From Persicaria tinctoria (lineage: Eukaryota > Streptophyta > Magnoliopsida > Caryophyllales > Polygonaceae): a stretch of DNA of 64,000 nt. Where the stretch lies: NCBI GenBank assembly GCA_037127255.1, contig JBANSL010000007.1, positions 60,745,038 through 60,809,037 of the forward strand. Reading direction: 5' to 3'. The position numbers and the translations under genes are program-made. The notes under the pieces were generated by a model. That model was not told where the DNA came from and ran no database searches. It worked only from the letters and a program-made list of their open reading frames with translations. Below are positions 10,546 to 23,695 of this stretch, in pieces; within the stretch, counting starts at the first letter, position 1; each line of letters begins with the position of its first letter.

Positions 10546-11610
10546 AAGTTGAGCCAAGGAGCTAAGATCGTGGAAGAATTCAACAAGTTCAGCCAAGGAG
10601 GTAAACTTAAGTACTACAATGAGAGATTTGATGATCAGCGAGCATGTATGCTTTTCGACAATCTGGCCTTGTTGGAGGCTTACTTTGTATCTATCTATAT
10701 AAGCGGGCGCAGGGACAAATCAAGTCTCTAGTCAAGTTATGAAGACCAAGTACTTTGGTAATAGTGATTGAGCAATCAAGATTTCACAACAATGCAGTGT
10801 AGTCCATTATTAAGTTGAGTAAACCTCCTTTGAGGGCAAATCCTCTTATTTTGAATCCAAATTGCATAGGGAGTTTGATTGTGAAGGCGGCGAACCAAAC
10901 TACATTGAGTTATCAGGCCTCAAAAACGTCAAACCAGTTGCCATAAGTCAAGAAAGCTCATGGATTACGTTTCAGATGTGGTAAAAAGTATTTTTTACGA
11001 CATAAATGTAAGCAATTTGTATTGCATTCCATGTTGACAGAAGAGGTCGGCGGGTCAAGATGATGAAAGATTTCCCGAGGAAGAATGGTTGATGGAAGAG
11101 TAGGAAGGTACGACAAACATGGAAGAAGAAGAAGTGTATGTTCACGCATTTTCCAGTAGCAATCACTTGAGACACCATCCAAATCCAAGCCGAGGTCAAA
11201 GAAAAAACGATTTCCACTTTGATTGACCGTGGAGCATTGGAGCCACTTATAGATTCTTCGATTCTAAGGTAGCCAAGAAGGCCAAATTAATGGTAGTTTG
11301 GGTGGTTAACGGGAAAAAATTGCTCAACAATCGAATCTGCATGCGGTTTGAGTTATCAATGCAAGGGCATAATTATAAGTTCGATTTAAGGCTACATAAA
11401 ATGGAAGGTATCGCGATATGGTCCTAGGAGGGGACTACATGATAACTTAAAAGCAAGTCTTGTTGGATTATATAAGAGAAAGTGCAAATCTTATTTCTAA
11501 AAGATGGGAAGAGAGCCAAATTGAAGGGGTTAATCAAGGAAGCAAATCTGCATTTTATGGGCGAAGAAAAAGTGCAAAGTGCAAATGTTGCTTAAGAAAT
11601 ACGATCCCAT
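10545..11610 (+). pseudogene. Chromovirus (Ty3/Gypsy) remnant part 1: gag, zinc knuckle, protease
   Basis: The frame at 10549-10731 encodes YYNERFDDQRACMLFDN and EAYFVSIYISG, a Retrotrans_gag block. About 10965-11010 gives a degenerate zinc knuckle (CGKKYFLRHKC). Around 11225-11450 are remnants of the pepsin-like protease and linker (NGKKLLNNRICMRFE, DLRLHKMEG, MVLGGDYM). Multiple stops and frameshifts are present. The remnant is cut at 11610 by a solo LTR and resumes at 14197. Confidence 0.75.
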
Positions 11611-13522
11611 TGTAAAGACCAAAAATTTTAATTATGATTAATTAAGATTTAATTAATTTTTGAGAGATAATTCGATCAATTATCCTTCTTTTGACGAATT
11701 TGAAAACCCGGAAAAAATTTAAAAAATTTGGATGACATATTTTATATGGAAAGAGGATTACAATTCCAATCTAATGGAATTCGTATGATAATTTTCCGAG
11801 AAATATTAGTGAGGCAAAAGCCTTGTCATCCGTTTATTTCGGTAATTTTTGTAACTTGTCGCGACATTTCGGGACGTTGTTTTAACATTAAATTGCCTTC
11901 CAAACCACCCCATTTCAGCCCTTTATATGATCAAATATGATCCATATGTTTTTTCATTAAACAAATAGAAGTCATGTTGGATGAATGACTTGTTCTTATT
12001 TGACCACTATTCTACCTAAGCCTTACCAACGCCTTGACCAACTTTGGCTTCACCTTTTGGCTCTCTTTAAGCCACATTTCTGGCCTCATTCAGCCACTCC
12101 ACACGCCAAAAATTAGAGAGGAAAGAAGAAGGAAAGAAAGAAAAAGAAAGAGAAAGCAAGTTTGCCCTTGCAACCTTGCCACCTTCAAACACACATAACT
12201 CAATCCTCCCTCAACCAAATTGGCTGATTCTTGAAGACAAATCACCACAAAAGAGAGGCCTTTCAAGCCATATTGAGTTCACAAAAATCCAGTCCCAACA
12301 AGCTTCCCGTTGAGGCCCATTTCCGAGCCAGCTGTGCCGAGCCCTTTGTGTTCTTGAGGTTTTCAAGTGGGTTTGGGTGAGTCTTGGTTTCCTCCCCTTC
12401 AAATCTGATTTTATACTTGTTGTAAAACTAATTTTGAATGTTTTTGTCTAAGACTTCCTTTTATGTTTTGGTTTGGAATTGTAAAAAATGCTAGGTGTTT
12501 GGCGCAAGGTCCCGGGAAGCTTGGAGGGGTAATTTGGTCTTTTTCGAGAGAGGCTTCGAGGGTAATCTCTCATCCACCTTTCCCTCTGTAGATTAGGAGC
12601 CTTATGTGTAAATTAAGGATTAGGAAGTTGAGCCTCTGTGTATTTTTGGTTGCGTTTTGTAGCAAACGTCAAAAAAAGAAAATGGATATACGTGCCTCTA
12701 TAATTTGGACCTTATTTCTAATCCAACGGTCTGATTCGACTGAAATTTTAATATGATGTTCTTGGAAATGTCATCTAACTTCCCTTTAAAAGGTACGGCA
12801 ATCCAACAATTGGATCAAGAGTTATTATAATTTTAGTAACCAGTGTTTATAATGACTCAATTAAAAAACTTGGTTAAGGGAATGCTAAGAATATGGTTAA
12901 ATATATGATGACATAACCGAAACTTAGAGCATATAAAATACAGAAATGAAGTATACCCATAACTTGGCTTATGATCCGATAAGAAGAAAATCGATTATGT
13001 GATAATACGATATATATTATAACTGGTTAAGTCCGGATCACTTAACCAAAGTGCGTAATCTATAGAATCGTGAACCTCATGTGGATGTATGTTGATTATT
13101 AGGTTGGGTACCATGCATTAGAATACCACCTAATGAAAGCTTAATGAAATTAATAGGATCTTGTTGATTGGATCCTTGGTTGTGCACTTTATTGCTTGCT
13201 TATTCTCCGGACTCCGGGTAAGTCCCCTGGACTTACTCATGATGGATTTATGTGATACTCTTTGTCTTATCGAGAGTCTTCATGCATCACCGACCTAGTA
13301 ACATGTTTAGGAATATAAATTGGTAATATGACGTAGGATGAACTTAGTAAATCCAATAATTCATATGTATGCTATGTGTCTATGGTAGGACGGCCATCAA
13401 AATCTAAATAAATGACTTATACTCGATGGAACAAGAATGAAATGATGAAAGACTTATGATGAGAAAGAATGAGTATGTTTGAGAAGGATGAGTACGTTTG
13501 AGAAGATATTATGATATGATGG

Positions 13523-13589
<67 letters not shown>

Positions 13590-14196
13590 ACATGCCCTTG
13601 TGTGTTTATTTCGCATCTATATATATCTATACACTTGCTTATGTGTTACATTTTAAAATTCATGTAGTTTAAATATGCCTCTTTATATGGAATTGAGTGT
13701 GCATATTTCCGATGATTGATCCCGATTTATTTCTTGTTTTTAGATTCAGGTACCCCTTACCCGATATGACTTACTTATGTGGACGGTTGTCAGGACAGAC
13801 CTTTTGTACGATTAGAGTGAGGGAGGCGTTTGCCATTCGTACTTTTTTGCTCATACGTTTTATCATTTTGACCCGGAGCGGCCGTGGCGTTTTGTTGTAT
13901 TTATTATTTCCGCTTTTATTTCTGTACGAAACTTTTTCGCGATAGTCTAGGACAGGTAAAGCCTCCAACGGCCTTACGGTCTTTTCGGGGTTCGCAATCC
14001 CCATCTTTCGACAACTAAATTTTCCGCTTAAATGAACCTAATAATAACTCATACTCTGTCCTAAGATCCAAAGCTTACGGGAGAAGATCAAACTTCTCCT
14101 ATAACGTTCCCCGATAATCTAGTATTCTGTACCTTATTTACCTTCTAAGTAGGTTTATGGAGGTTAATTCGGGTACTTAAATTTCGGGTCGTTACA
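11611..14196. mobile_element. Solo LTR, 2.6 kb, with 5-bp target duplication
   Basis: It begins TGTAAAGACC and ends GGTCGTTACA, an imperfect inverted repeat typical of Ty3/Gypsy LTR ends, and is flanked by CCCAT on both sides (11606-11610 and 14197-14201). No internal region is present, and the chromovirus remnant continues directly across it. It is a solo LTR left by recombination between the two LTRs of an inserted element. Its size and termini fit Tekay-like chromovirus LTRs, but the lineage is not proven. Confidence 0.85.
13522..13590. repeat. (GAT)n microsatellite
   Basis: About 22 uninterrupted GAT/ATG triplets inside the solo LTR. Confidence 0.97.
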
Positions 14197-14997
14197 CCCA
14201 TGGTGATCACTTAGGTGGCCATGTTGTATTCTGCAGTTGGAGTCACATAACCCATCCCCAAGGAAATGGAAGCATTGCTAGTAGGTACATGGATATCTTT
14301 GAACAACCAACCACACTTCCGCCTAACAGAGAGCACGAGCGCACTATCAATCCCAAGCTAGGACTCGACTAGTGTGTTTGAGACCCTATAGGTACCTATT
14401 CCTCGAAAAACACAAATATCGAAAAACAAGTAGAAGAGATGTTGAATAACTCCACCATCAGATTGAGCCAAAGCCCGTTAGCATCTCCAACTTTGCTGGT
14501 GAAGAAAAAGGATGGGACATGGAGTTTCGTATGGACCACCGATAGCTTAATAATGCCACCACCAAAGAAAAATTACCGATTCCACGTATTAAGGATCTCT
14601 TGGATGAGCTACTAGGTGTTATAATGTTCTCTAAGTTAGATTTGAGAGTTGGATATCATCAAGTCAGGATGGTCGAGGAAGACATCCCTAAGACAGCCTT
14701 GTAGACGCATCATGGGTGGTATGAATCAAAGGTTATGCCATGTGGATTGATCAATGCACTGACAACTTTTTAGGACTTGATGAATGCAACTTTTGGGCCA
14801 CCTCCGGAGGGTTTGAGGAAAGAAAGGGTTAGTGTCAATCCATGACACTCACACAACCTGCCTCGATGAGAGAAGTACTCAATAGTTACGACAAAGACCC
14901 ATAGGGTCAAGAGCTTCTCCCTTCGACAATACTAGACCTAATCGCTAATTATACAGTGCATCAACGAGTTTTGAAGTATAAGGGTCGCTTGTATATA
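14197..14997 (+). pseudogene. Chromovirus remnant part 2: reverse transcriptase and pre-integrase
   Basis: Around 14480-14800 the frames read [41 protein letters not shown] and KVMPCGLINA, the core of a Ty3-type reverse transcriptase, broken by stops and frame changes. The palm YxDD motif and RNase H are missing: a deletion near 14800-14860 joins RT to YDKDP-like and VLKYKGRLYI sequence (14880-14997), which belongs before integrase. Copia A is inserted at 14998. Confidence 0.8.
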
Positions 14998-15196
14998 TGT
15001 AGAGTGTAGTGTTAGTGTTGTTAGTGAAGGGTAAAGCTGTCATTTTACCCTCTTTAGAAGTTGTTAGAGTTAGTTAGCTGGGGGTGCTCTTGCTGTATAA
15101 ATAGGAGCTTTTGTACTCGAGTTCCATACAATTTTATGATCAATCAAATTGAGAATTTGTTCTTCTGTTTTCTTCCATTTAATTCCATTCTTGAAA
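14998..15196 (+). repeat. Copia A 5' LTR
   Basis: 199 bp beginning TGTAGAGTG. It contains GTATAAATAGGAGC near 15095, a good TATA box for the element's transcript. It pairs with 19913-20113. Confidence 0.93.
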
Positions 15197-15310
15197 TGGT
15201 ATCACAGCTAATCAGATCTCGTTGAGATCTTTGTTACTGATAGCGATTGCTCGCGATTGTTTGTTTCTTTTCTTCGCTTGTTTGTTTCTCGAAGGGATTC
15301 TTGGAAGATA

Positions 15311-18300
15311 TGGCTGGGAAAGGTCATGCTCCGCAAAACCAGAACTCAAGATCTGTTAATGGAGGCGTCGAAGGAGCTGGATTTGGAAGAGGAATCTTCG
15401 TTACACCTCCGGCACCAGGATCTGGCCGTGGAGCACCTGATGGTGCAGGATTTGGTCCAAATCCGATTCAATTTGGAGAATTTGCTTAAGGTATGAATTC
15501 TGTTCACATTAATCCATATTTCTTGTCAAACTCGGATCATCCGGGAATGCAATTAGTTTCTACTTTGTTTAATGGCACGAATTTCACAAGTTGGAGTAGA
15601 GGAGTGCGTATGGCCTTAGGTGCGAAGGCAAAATTGGGATTTATTACTGGTGCGTGTGTTAAACCTAATGAGGATTATGGGGAATTTGAGAAATGGAGTC
15701 GAGCAGATTACATGGTGATGTGCTGGCTCATCAACTCGATGACAAGTGAAATTGGTGAACATTTCATGTATGTGCAGTCGTCAAAAGAGTTGTGGGATAA
15801 GATTAGAGAGAGATTTTATGAGTCTAATGATCCTCTCATCTATCAGTTGAGAAGAGAGATTAGTCACTTAAGGCAGGGGAATTTGTCTGTTCCTGCATAC
15901 TATGGAAAACTTACGAAAGTTTGGGATGAAATGCAGCTTCTTGATCCCTTAATTGTGTGCAGTTGTGAAGGAATAAATTATTGCAATTGTGTGATCTTGA
16001 AGAGGATCTTAGATAGGGAGACTAAAGCTAAGGTAATATAGTTTCTGATGGGGCTTAATGATGCATATGATCATCTTAGGAACAATTTTCTTTCTATGGA
16101 TCCAATTCCGGGGTTGAAGAAGGTCTTTCAGATGGCAGTGCAGATTGAGCACCAGAAAGGTATTACTAGTTACAGACGGACATGAATGCTTTAGCTGTAG
16201 GAAGGAATGGTCAGTATGAGAGTACTGTCTTTGCTGTTGGTAGTAAAGCTTCTCAAGGAAGAGGTTCAGAGCAGTTTAAGAAAGATCATAAGAAATCCAA
16301 GTTTGAGAGACAATGTGAGTATTGCAAAGAGAAAGGTCACACTAAGGATTACAGTTTTAAGGTAGTTGGATACCCTGAATAGTTTAACGGACCTAGAGAG
16401 AGTGAGTCACAGAAAGGCAGTACTAGCTCGAATTGATTTGCTGCTAACACTGAGGGGCAACAAATGAAGTTTGATAGTCCACTGGATAATGAAGGAATGA
16501 AGCCAGATCCTAGCATGGTGAATGCTATTTTTCATGAAATTGTCAAGATGATGAAAGGGAAGGCACATATTGATGGAACTAATAGCTCAATCAACCATGC
16601 CTTTGTCAACTTTGCAGGTAACATGAGTCTTTCTTTGTTAGTTGGAAATCATAAAGCTGATAAGTGGTCTTGGATTGTGGACTCGGGTGCCACATATCAT
16701 ATTGCATTTGACAAAGGAGTGTTTTTTGAGTTACATAGTTTAGATAAATTGGTTTCTCTTGGATTGCCTAATAGGACTTCATTTTTGGTTAAGGAGTCGG
16801 GTACTGCGGTTATCTCTAAGGATTTAAAGTTGAACCATGTGCTATATGTGCCTCAGTTTCAACACAACCTTATGTCTGTGTCAAAATTGTTGAATTTCAG
16901 TTTTAACTTAGTCTCTTGCATATTACAAGACCTTACAACTAGATGCTTGGTTGATAAAGGAGTTGAAAATGGAGGTTTATACTACTTGAAGGCTGTTAAT
17001 ATCAGTGGTGGTGAAGACTGCAGTGATTGTTGTGATTTTAGTCCTTTTGTTTCTTTGAATAAGGTTCATAGGAGCAGTTGTAATAAGGTTGAGAACCTGG
17101 ATTTGTTTCATGTAAGGTTTGGTCATCTTTCAGTTTCTAAGATGAAACATTTGGATGTTTGTAAAGGCTGTGATTTCAGTACTTTCTCTTGTGATTCATG
17201 TGATATGACAAAGCATCACAAGTTGCCATTTTCTTCAAGTGATTCATTAGCTGAATATGCATTTCAGTTAGTGCACATGGATATTTGAGGGCCTTATAAG
17301 GAGGTTGCTTTATGTGGGGCAAAATACTTCCTCGCCATATTGGATGACCATTCTAGAGATACTTGGGTGTATTTGATATAGGATAAAACTCATGTATATA
17401 GAATGATTGCTGATTTCTTGAACATGGTTAAAACTCAGTTCAATACCTCAGTAAAGGTGATTACAACTGATAATGGTATAGAATTCACATAGATAACTTG
17501 TGTTGAGTTATTTGGGAAACTTGGTATTGTACATCGGAAATCTGCTCCAAGGGTGCCTGAGCAAAATGGAAGGGTAGAAAGAAAACATCGTCATTTGATT
17601 GAAACAACTCGTTCTATTAGGCATTTTGCATGTCTACCTATCAAGTTCTGGGGAAAGTGTGTCATGAGTGCTACATATTTGAAATTTTATATGGCAAAGC
17701 TCCTTCTTTAGATAATCTCAAGATAGTTGGTTGTTTTTGTTATGTATATCAACCAAATGATTTGAAAGACAAATTTGGTACTAAGTCCAGAAGATGTATT
17801 TTTCTGGGGTATCCTTCTGATCAGAAAGCCTTTAAAGTTTTTGACATGGATATGAAGTCTATCTTTATCAGCAGACATGTTAAATTCCAGGAAACTGTGT
17901 TTCCTTACAAAGATAGTCAATGTAGAAATGGTTTGCCTATTAAGCAAAATGTTTTGCCACTGGTTAATTCTGCTTCTACTAAGGTTACAGTGCCCGTTTC
18001 GTTGCCTCCTCTAAATTCACAGGATTCTCCTCATATTATTGCTAATGACTCTCAGTATGTGACTAGAATAAATCAAGATGAAGTCATCGGTGATTCTTCT
18101 TCTACACCTACCACAGTTGCCTCTCAAGGTGTTGATTATTCTGATTCTCATCTGTCTGACACAGTTGCTTCTCATGATAATGTTCCTCTATTACCAGCAA
18201 AGAGAGCCATTCATAGACCTTAGAGATTCAATGACTACATTTGTTCTGATATTCCTAGTAGAGTTGATTCTCAGTCACAGTCATTCTCTGTCTTTTCAGT

Positions 18301-19900
18301 TCAATATTTGTCTCATTTGTCATCCTCTTATGTTCAGTCTCTTGTCAATGTGTGTGCTCTGTTTGAGCCTAGAACTTATAATCAGGCTAAGGATGATGAG
18401 AGATGGCAGGCTGCTATGAAATTAAGTTGAGATTGATGCATTAGAATCTAATCATACTTGGTCTGTTACATAATTGCCACCAGGGGAAAAGGCCATTGGT
18501 TCTCGTGTGATTTATAAGATCAAATACAAACCTGATGGAGTAGTGGAGAGGTTTAAAGCCAGACTTCTTGCAAAAGGTTATAATCAAGTTAAAGACAAAG
18601 ATTATAAACAAACCTTTTCTCTTGTTGCCAAGTTGTCAACTATCAGAATTGTGTTGGCTTTAACTGCTGCTAAGGGTTGGAAACTTCATGAACTTGATGT
18701 TAATAATGCATTCTTGCATGGTTTTTTTAGATGAAGAGGTTTATATGCTTCCTCCACTTGGTTATACAAAGGCAGCTCCTGGTCAGGTATGCAAGTTACT
18801 CAGATCATTGTATGTCTTGAGGCAAGCAAGCAGGCAATGGAATCTAGAACTCACCAAGTTCCTAGGTAAGCTGGGTTTTATTCAGCCTTTACATGATTAT
18901 TCTCTCTTCACTAAGTCAAACAAGGGATCATTCACAATGGCCTTAGTGTATGTTGATGACATGTTGATTATGGGAAATGATAGTGATGAAATTGTGTCCA
19001 CTAAATAAGCTTTAGACAAGGCCTTTACCATTAAAGATCTAGGGACTGCAAGATATTTTTTGGGCATGGAAATCTCTAGATCTTCTAATGGCATCCTCTT
19101 GAATCAGAGGAAGTACATTCTAGACATTCTTAAAGATGCAAATATGCTAGAATGTCAGACAACTTCTTTTCCTATGCAAAGAGGTTTCAAATTATCCATG
19201 ACTGAATGAGATTTGCTTCCTGAGCCAGAGATCTACAGAAGGTTGATTGGGCATCTTCTTTATCTCACTTTCACCAGACCTGATATATCATTTACAGTGC
19301 AGCAAGTAAGTTTATTCAATGTCCTCGACAAACTCGTTGGAAAGCTGCTTTGTATCTCTTGAGATATTTGAAGGGAAGTTTTAATGTTGCTCTTGCATAT
19401 CCTGATATATCAGATCTCAAATTGTTAGCTTTCAGTGATGCTGATTAAGGGAATTATCCAGATTCAGGTCGATCTCTGTCAGGCTATTGTGTTTTTATTG
19501 GTGGAGCTTTGGTTTCATGGAAATCGAAGAAGCAGAAAGTGGTGTCCAAATCCTCTACAGAAAGTGAGTATAGAAGTATGTCTTACACAACTAGTGAATT
19601 GATTTGGATTATAGGTTTCTTGTCTGATATTCACATCAATGTCACCCTACCAGTCACCTTATTTTGTGATAATAAAGCTGCACAAAGTCTTGCATCCAAT
19701 CCAGTTTATCATGAACGTACTAAACATGTTCGTATTGACTACCATTTCATTAGAGAACTCATTCAAAAAGGTTTCCTAGTCACTGCTCATGTCTCTTCTC
19801 AATTGCAAATAACAGATGTCATGACCAAGGCCCTTGGAGCTCATCAACATCATGTGCTTTGTTCCAAGCTTGGCCTTGTGACTCCTGCCACAAGTCCAGC
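15311..19900 (+). pseudogene. Copia A gag-pol polyprotein, many lesions
   Basis: The order is that of Copia. Gag comes first (PYFLSNSDHPGMQLVS, NFTSWSRGVRMALGA), then the zinc knuckle CEYCKEKGHTKDYS, in which the last Cys is Ser. Protease WIVDSGATYHIAFD (about 16670), GAG-pre-integrase and integrase (PEQNGRVERKHRHL at about 17560) follow. RT has VNNAFLHG and YVDDMLIMGN (18949-18978), and RNase H has DNKAAQSLASNPV and RTKHVRID. Damage includes TAA at 15487, TAG at 16039, a frame change near 16165, TAG for Trp at 16380 and TGA for Trp at 17286. There are further stops and frame changes in integrase, before RT and within RT/RNase H. It cannot make a working polyprotein. Confidence 0.93.
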
Positions 19901-19912
19901 TTGTGGGGGGTA

Positions 19913-20113
19913 TGTAGAGTGTAGTGTTAGTGTTGTTAGTGAAAGATAAATCTGTCATTTTACCCTCTTCAGACGTTGTTAGAGTTAGTTAGTTGGGGGT
20001 ACTCTTGTTGTATAAATAGGAGCTTCTGTACTCGAGCTCCATACAATATTCTGATCAATCAAATTGAGAATTTGTTCTTCTATTTTCTTCAATTTTCAAT
20101 TCCATTCTTGAAA
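19913..20113 (+). repeat. Copia A 3' LTR
   Basis: 201 bp beginning TGTAGAGTG. It is preceded by a G-rich polypurine tract and followed by ATATC, the putative target duplication. Confidence 0.93.
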
Positions 20114-20118
20114 ATATC

Positions 20119-20590
20119 AGCAGGAGCACAACCGTTCACTATAAGCTAATTAAGGCCCTGCATGAGGAAGCAATGGGGGTCATTTTGGCCTCAAGGGAAC
20201 TCACCAAAGGATGTAGTAGTTCCTATATTAGCCTAATATGAGAGAAGATAGCGAACTATTTATGAAGGAGTGCGAGTCTTGTCAAAGGAACAAAGTTGAA
20301 CATGTCCTATTGCTATGATTGTTACAAATCCTACCCATTCCAAAGAAAGCATGGGATCAAATTAGCGTGGAATTCGTAGAAGGTTTGTTTAAGTCAAGAA
20401 GTGGGTGTCCAACATCAAGTACCCACATATTGGAGAGCTAGTGACAGAGTGGCTCATACAGTGGTGCAATCTCGCTCTAGAGAAGCCAACTTGGGAACCA
20501 ATAGGACATATTCTCTATTGGTTTCCGGAGTTCTTCGTATAAGCCTTGAGACAAGACTCATTAAGGAAAAGGCAATGTAACTATGTAAGG
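20119..20590 (+). pseudogene. Chromovirus remnant part 3: integrase fragment and chromodomain
   Basis: Sequence after Copia A continues the chromovirus. It encodes KLIKALHEEAMGG-like integrase zinc-finger remnants, then CESCQRNKVEH and AWDQISVEFVEGL (start of the integrase core). It jumps to a chromodomain tail (TEWLIQWCNLALEKPTWEP, FPEFF). The catalytic DDE core is deleted. The chromodomain, a histone-mark reader that guides integration in chromoviruses, places the element in that clade. A possible 3' LTR start (TGTAACTATG) lies at about 20574, but its end was not found. Confidence 0.75.
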
Positions 20591-20599
20591 GTATAGTAA

Positions 20600-22420
20600 G
20601 GATAACATGTATAGGGTGAGAAAAGTATGGACACAAAATGTAAAATCAGTAAGAATGACCTAACAATCCATAAATAATTGGATAAAAACTTATAAATGCA
20701 TTTAGAAACAACACTATATCTTTTTCCCTCTAAATTCTTCTCTCTCTCTCTCTCCCGCCAAAACTCTAAATCCTCATATTTTCGTTTAATACAATCTCAA
20801 ATTAACCTCGATTTCTCTCAAATCGACTATCCATCCACCACAACTTCTACTTACCCAATAGGGTGGTTTTATGAGTCGAGTAGTATAAGTTTGGCTTCAT
20901 AAAACCTCATCTTGAGCTCGTTCATTTACTAAATGAAATGAGTATGAACACATTTTAAAGCTCGATTCAAAGCTCAACTCAGATCGATTCAAGCTTGATT
21001 AGATAGAATTTTGTGGATTTTATAAATATTCCTTTAATTTGTTATCCCATGTTGCTAAATACTCGAAAAAAGTTAGCTCGAGCTCATTTGTTTACTAAAC
21101 AAGCAGAGTATGAGCATAAAGTTCGACTCCATAGATACCTGTAAACCAGAGCTCTTTCTAATATTAGCCATGATTATGCCTGTAATTTGTTGGCCCTCCT
21201 TTGGCGCTCTTCCATCACCTACACAAATGTTGTCTAGCTTAGTTGGTAATGTAAGGAAAGAAAGCATAAGTAATGCAACAGGTCATGGGTTTAAACCTCA
21301 TTGTTTACTTTTTTGCAATACTTTTTATTTTTAACAAATTTTTTCTATTATAAATGTCATATTTAAATCAAATTTTATACTTTTCTTTTAATATTTTTCA
21401 TAAGAGTATTCAAATTTTATAGTTTTCTTTTAATATTTTAATATCAATTTCATATTTAAACCACAATTTAAGAGTTTTTTTTTCCACACTTATAAATCCT
21501 ATAATTTTTTTATTCCATTTACAAATGACATATTTTTAAATAAATTTATACTCCGTATAAAAAAGGTATTCATCAACACACATATGAAAATAATTATTAA
21601 AACAAAAATTTCGCCCCCTTTAGAAAATCATGCGGCTGCAACTGCTAGTTAGTGTAAGTGTGTGTGTATTCATATGAATATTATGCTATATTCAAATGAG
21701 TATATGAATATTAGGTTGTTTGAATGTTCATATAATGTAAATATGAGTAGATGAATATCATATTATATGTTTATTCTTACATAACATAAAACAAATTACA
21801 TCATATTCATATTTACACAGTAATATTCATATCCACATACATAATATTCATACTAGTGTAACACAATATTGATTCGTTTTACCTTATTTTCCTTTTCATT
21901 AAAAATTTTATACGCACACACACACAAATTATAAAACCGATCCATAGATGTCTTTATGGAGTCCAATAAGTGATTTTGAGAAAATTTTCTTCCACCAAAA
22001 AAATAAATATTAAAATAATACTATAGTGGTAATTTTTGAAAAGTCTCCACAAGACACAATCTATCTATCTATCTATATATATATAGATATTTTATTTAAT
22101 AAAACTATAAATCTATCTATGGATCAGATTTATTAGTGGTGTTTTTTTTTACTAAATTCTATTTGAAAATTTTATATAACTAATATATTATTCAAATAAA
22201 AATAATAATTGCAATAAAAAAAATGTTTAAAACCAACTTAAAAAAAATGTTTAAAACCTCTAAAAGATTAAGGGTATTTGTTAATTAAAAAAAAAGTTAC
22301 AGCTCAATTTGTTAATTATTTTTAAAATAATAGTTGTAATGAATTTCTAAAAAATATATGTTATATTTTAATCATATGAAAAATATAATGTTAATATAAA
22401 TAACAAACGTGATTATTAAT
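20600..22420. other. AT-rich intronic sequence with old repeats
   Basis: No coding frame was recognised. There is a short CT run near 20740, two related blocks containing GAGCTC and CATTTACTAAA-like sequence (20905-21000 and 21080-21125), and clustered ATGAATAT motifs at 21660-21860. It lies between the chromovirus and the 22.4-kb promoter-like segment. Confidence 0.4.
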
Positions 22421-22429
22421 TCTATATCA

Positions 22430-22940
22430 TCTGGCCCGTCCATTGGGCTGTTCAAAAAGCCCAATGGAATAAGGCTCCACATTTTAACGGGACACCATCT
22501 TTGTGTTAGAGTACTAGGGTATATATACGGAGTATTAAATTCTTTTTAATTGTTTGAGGCGTTAGGAGTGAAAAGCGAGAAGAAACCCCTAATTAATGCC
22601 ACCAAATCCACGCTTTTCTTCCTCTAGGAGAAATCGCGCGTAGAGAGTGATTAATGGAGGATGCTTCGTCTTCCCCGCAAAATCCACGCTCCACTCTCTT
22701 CAAAATCAAGCTCTCTGCTCTCACTCCTTTCAATATGCGTTTCTTTCGTACCACCGGCTCGCCTCATCCCTCACTGCTACTGTGTTTCTTTGAGTCTTTG
22801 TCGCCGCCTTGCCATCTTTGCCGGTGTCGCAGAACCGTCGTCGCTGCCTCGCTGGTGCCTCCGCCTCGCCGATGTCGCAGAGTCCCTCCTCGGCCTCCCC
22901 TTCGCCTTCATCTACCTCCTCATCACCATCATCGTTAAGT
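22430..22940 (+). promoter_or_regulatory. Promoter-like segment with unrecognised 5' exon-like ORF
   Basis: A perfect 10-bp inverted repeat (CCATTGGGCT...AGCCCAATGG, 22440-22470) carries two AGCCCA/TGGGCT boxes, a motif common in plant housekeeping promoters. A TATATATA box (about 22521) and a GC-richer leader follow. There is a short upstream ORF at about 22597 and an ATG at 22654 opening 94 codons that begin MEDASSSPQNPR. The Pro/Arg-rich translation matches no family I know. It could be the 5' end of a relocated gene or a transposon-captured promoter. It lies within the large WSD intron on the opposite strand. Confidence 0.3.
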
Positions 22941-23695
22941 TTTTATTTTCGATTTTTGATCTCCACCGTCGAGGTCTTTCAATTCCTTGTTTTGTTGAAT
23001 TTACTGGTAATGTCCCTGTTGAATTTCTATTCCCTGTTGAATTCGTGACTTCTGTTGAATTTCATTTCCCTGTTTTGTTTAATTCACTATTGCAATTGGG
23101 GATTTACAGTTCATTATATTTGTGCAATTCAGAACTTACAATTTGAGATTTTCCTATTTGCACCTTCATCTACATCAATAGTTTGTGATTCGGGACATAG
23201 TTGCTGCGATTCGGGACTTACAGAAAAAGAAGTTGATGCATTGTTGCGATTCATCTCCATCACCAGTGCATTTAAAAACCCTTTCTAAAGGGCCCCTTTT
23301 GATCTATGCACATATATGGCATCTAAAAACCATTGGACGGCCTTGTATATCATTAGATGGATCTTTTGATCTCGATCTATTTGTCTAATTTCAATATTAT
23401 AATTCATATATATTTAGTTTATTGTCATATTTTCAATAGATTTTTATAGATAATTGATTTAATTTTAGAATATCGTGTTATAATTCAGTATATATTCTCA
23501 TGCACGAGACATGAATTACATGCATTCATCATATATAGAAGGGACCGTGTTACCTCTAATATCTTCAAAACATTTTTTAAAGTGCAACTTGAGTTTCATA
23601 ATCTATATTATCAATCAATCAATATCAATACTATATATTAAAGCTGAAATATCAAATCTTATGTATGCTCTCTTTAATTCTATCAATTATAAATA

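Larger units (their letters stand above)
14998..20113 (+). mobile_element. Copia element A (5.1 kb, full-length, old)
   Basis: Two direct LTRs (14998-15196 and 19913-20113) enclose a Copia gag-pol. Flanks ATATA and ATATC are consistent with a 5-bp target duplication with one change. The primer-binding site TGGTATCACAGC begins at 15197. A polypurine GGGGGGTA precedes the 3' LTR. By eye the LTRs differ at about 16 of 200 positions plus small indels, so the insertion is old compared with elements B and C. It sits inside the chromovirus remnant. Confidence 0.93.

Noticed and set aside
22661..23146. 161-codon Leu/Phe/Ser-rich frame as a membrane protein gene
   Set aside because: It overlaps another frame and crosses from the GC-rich leader into AT-rich DNA; no family resemblance or supported start.
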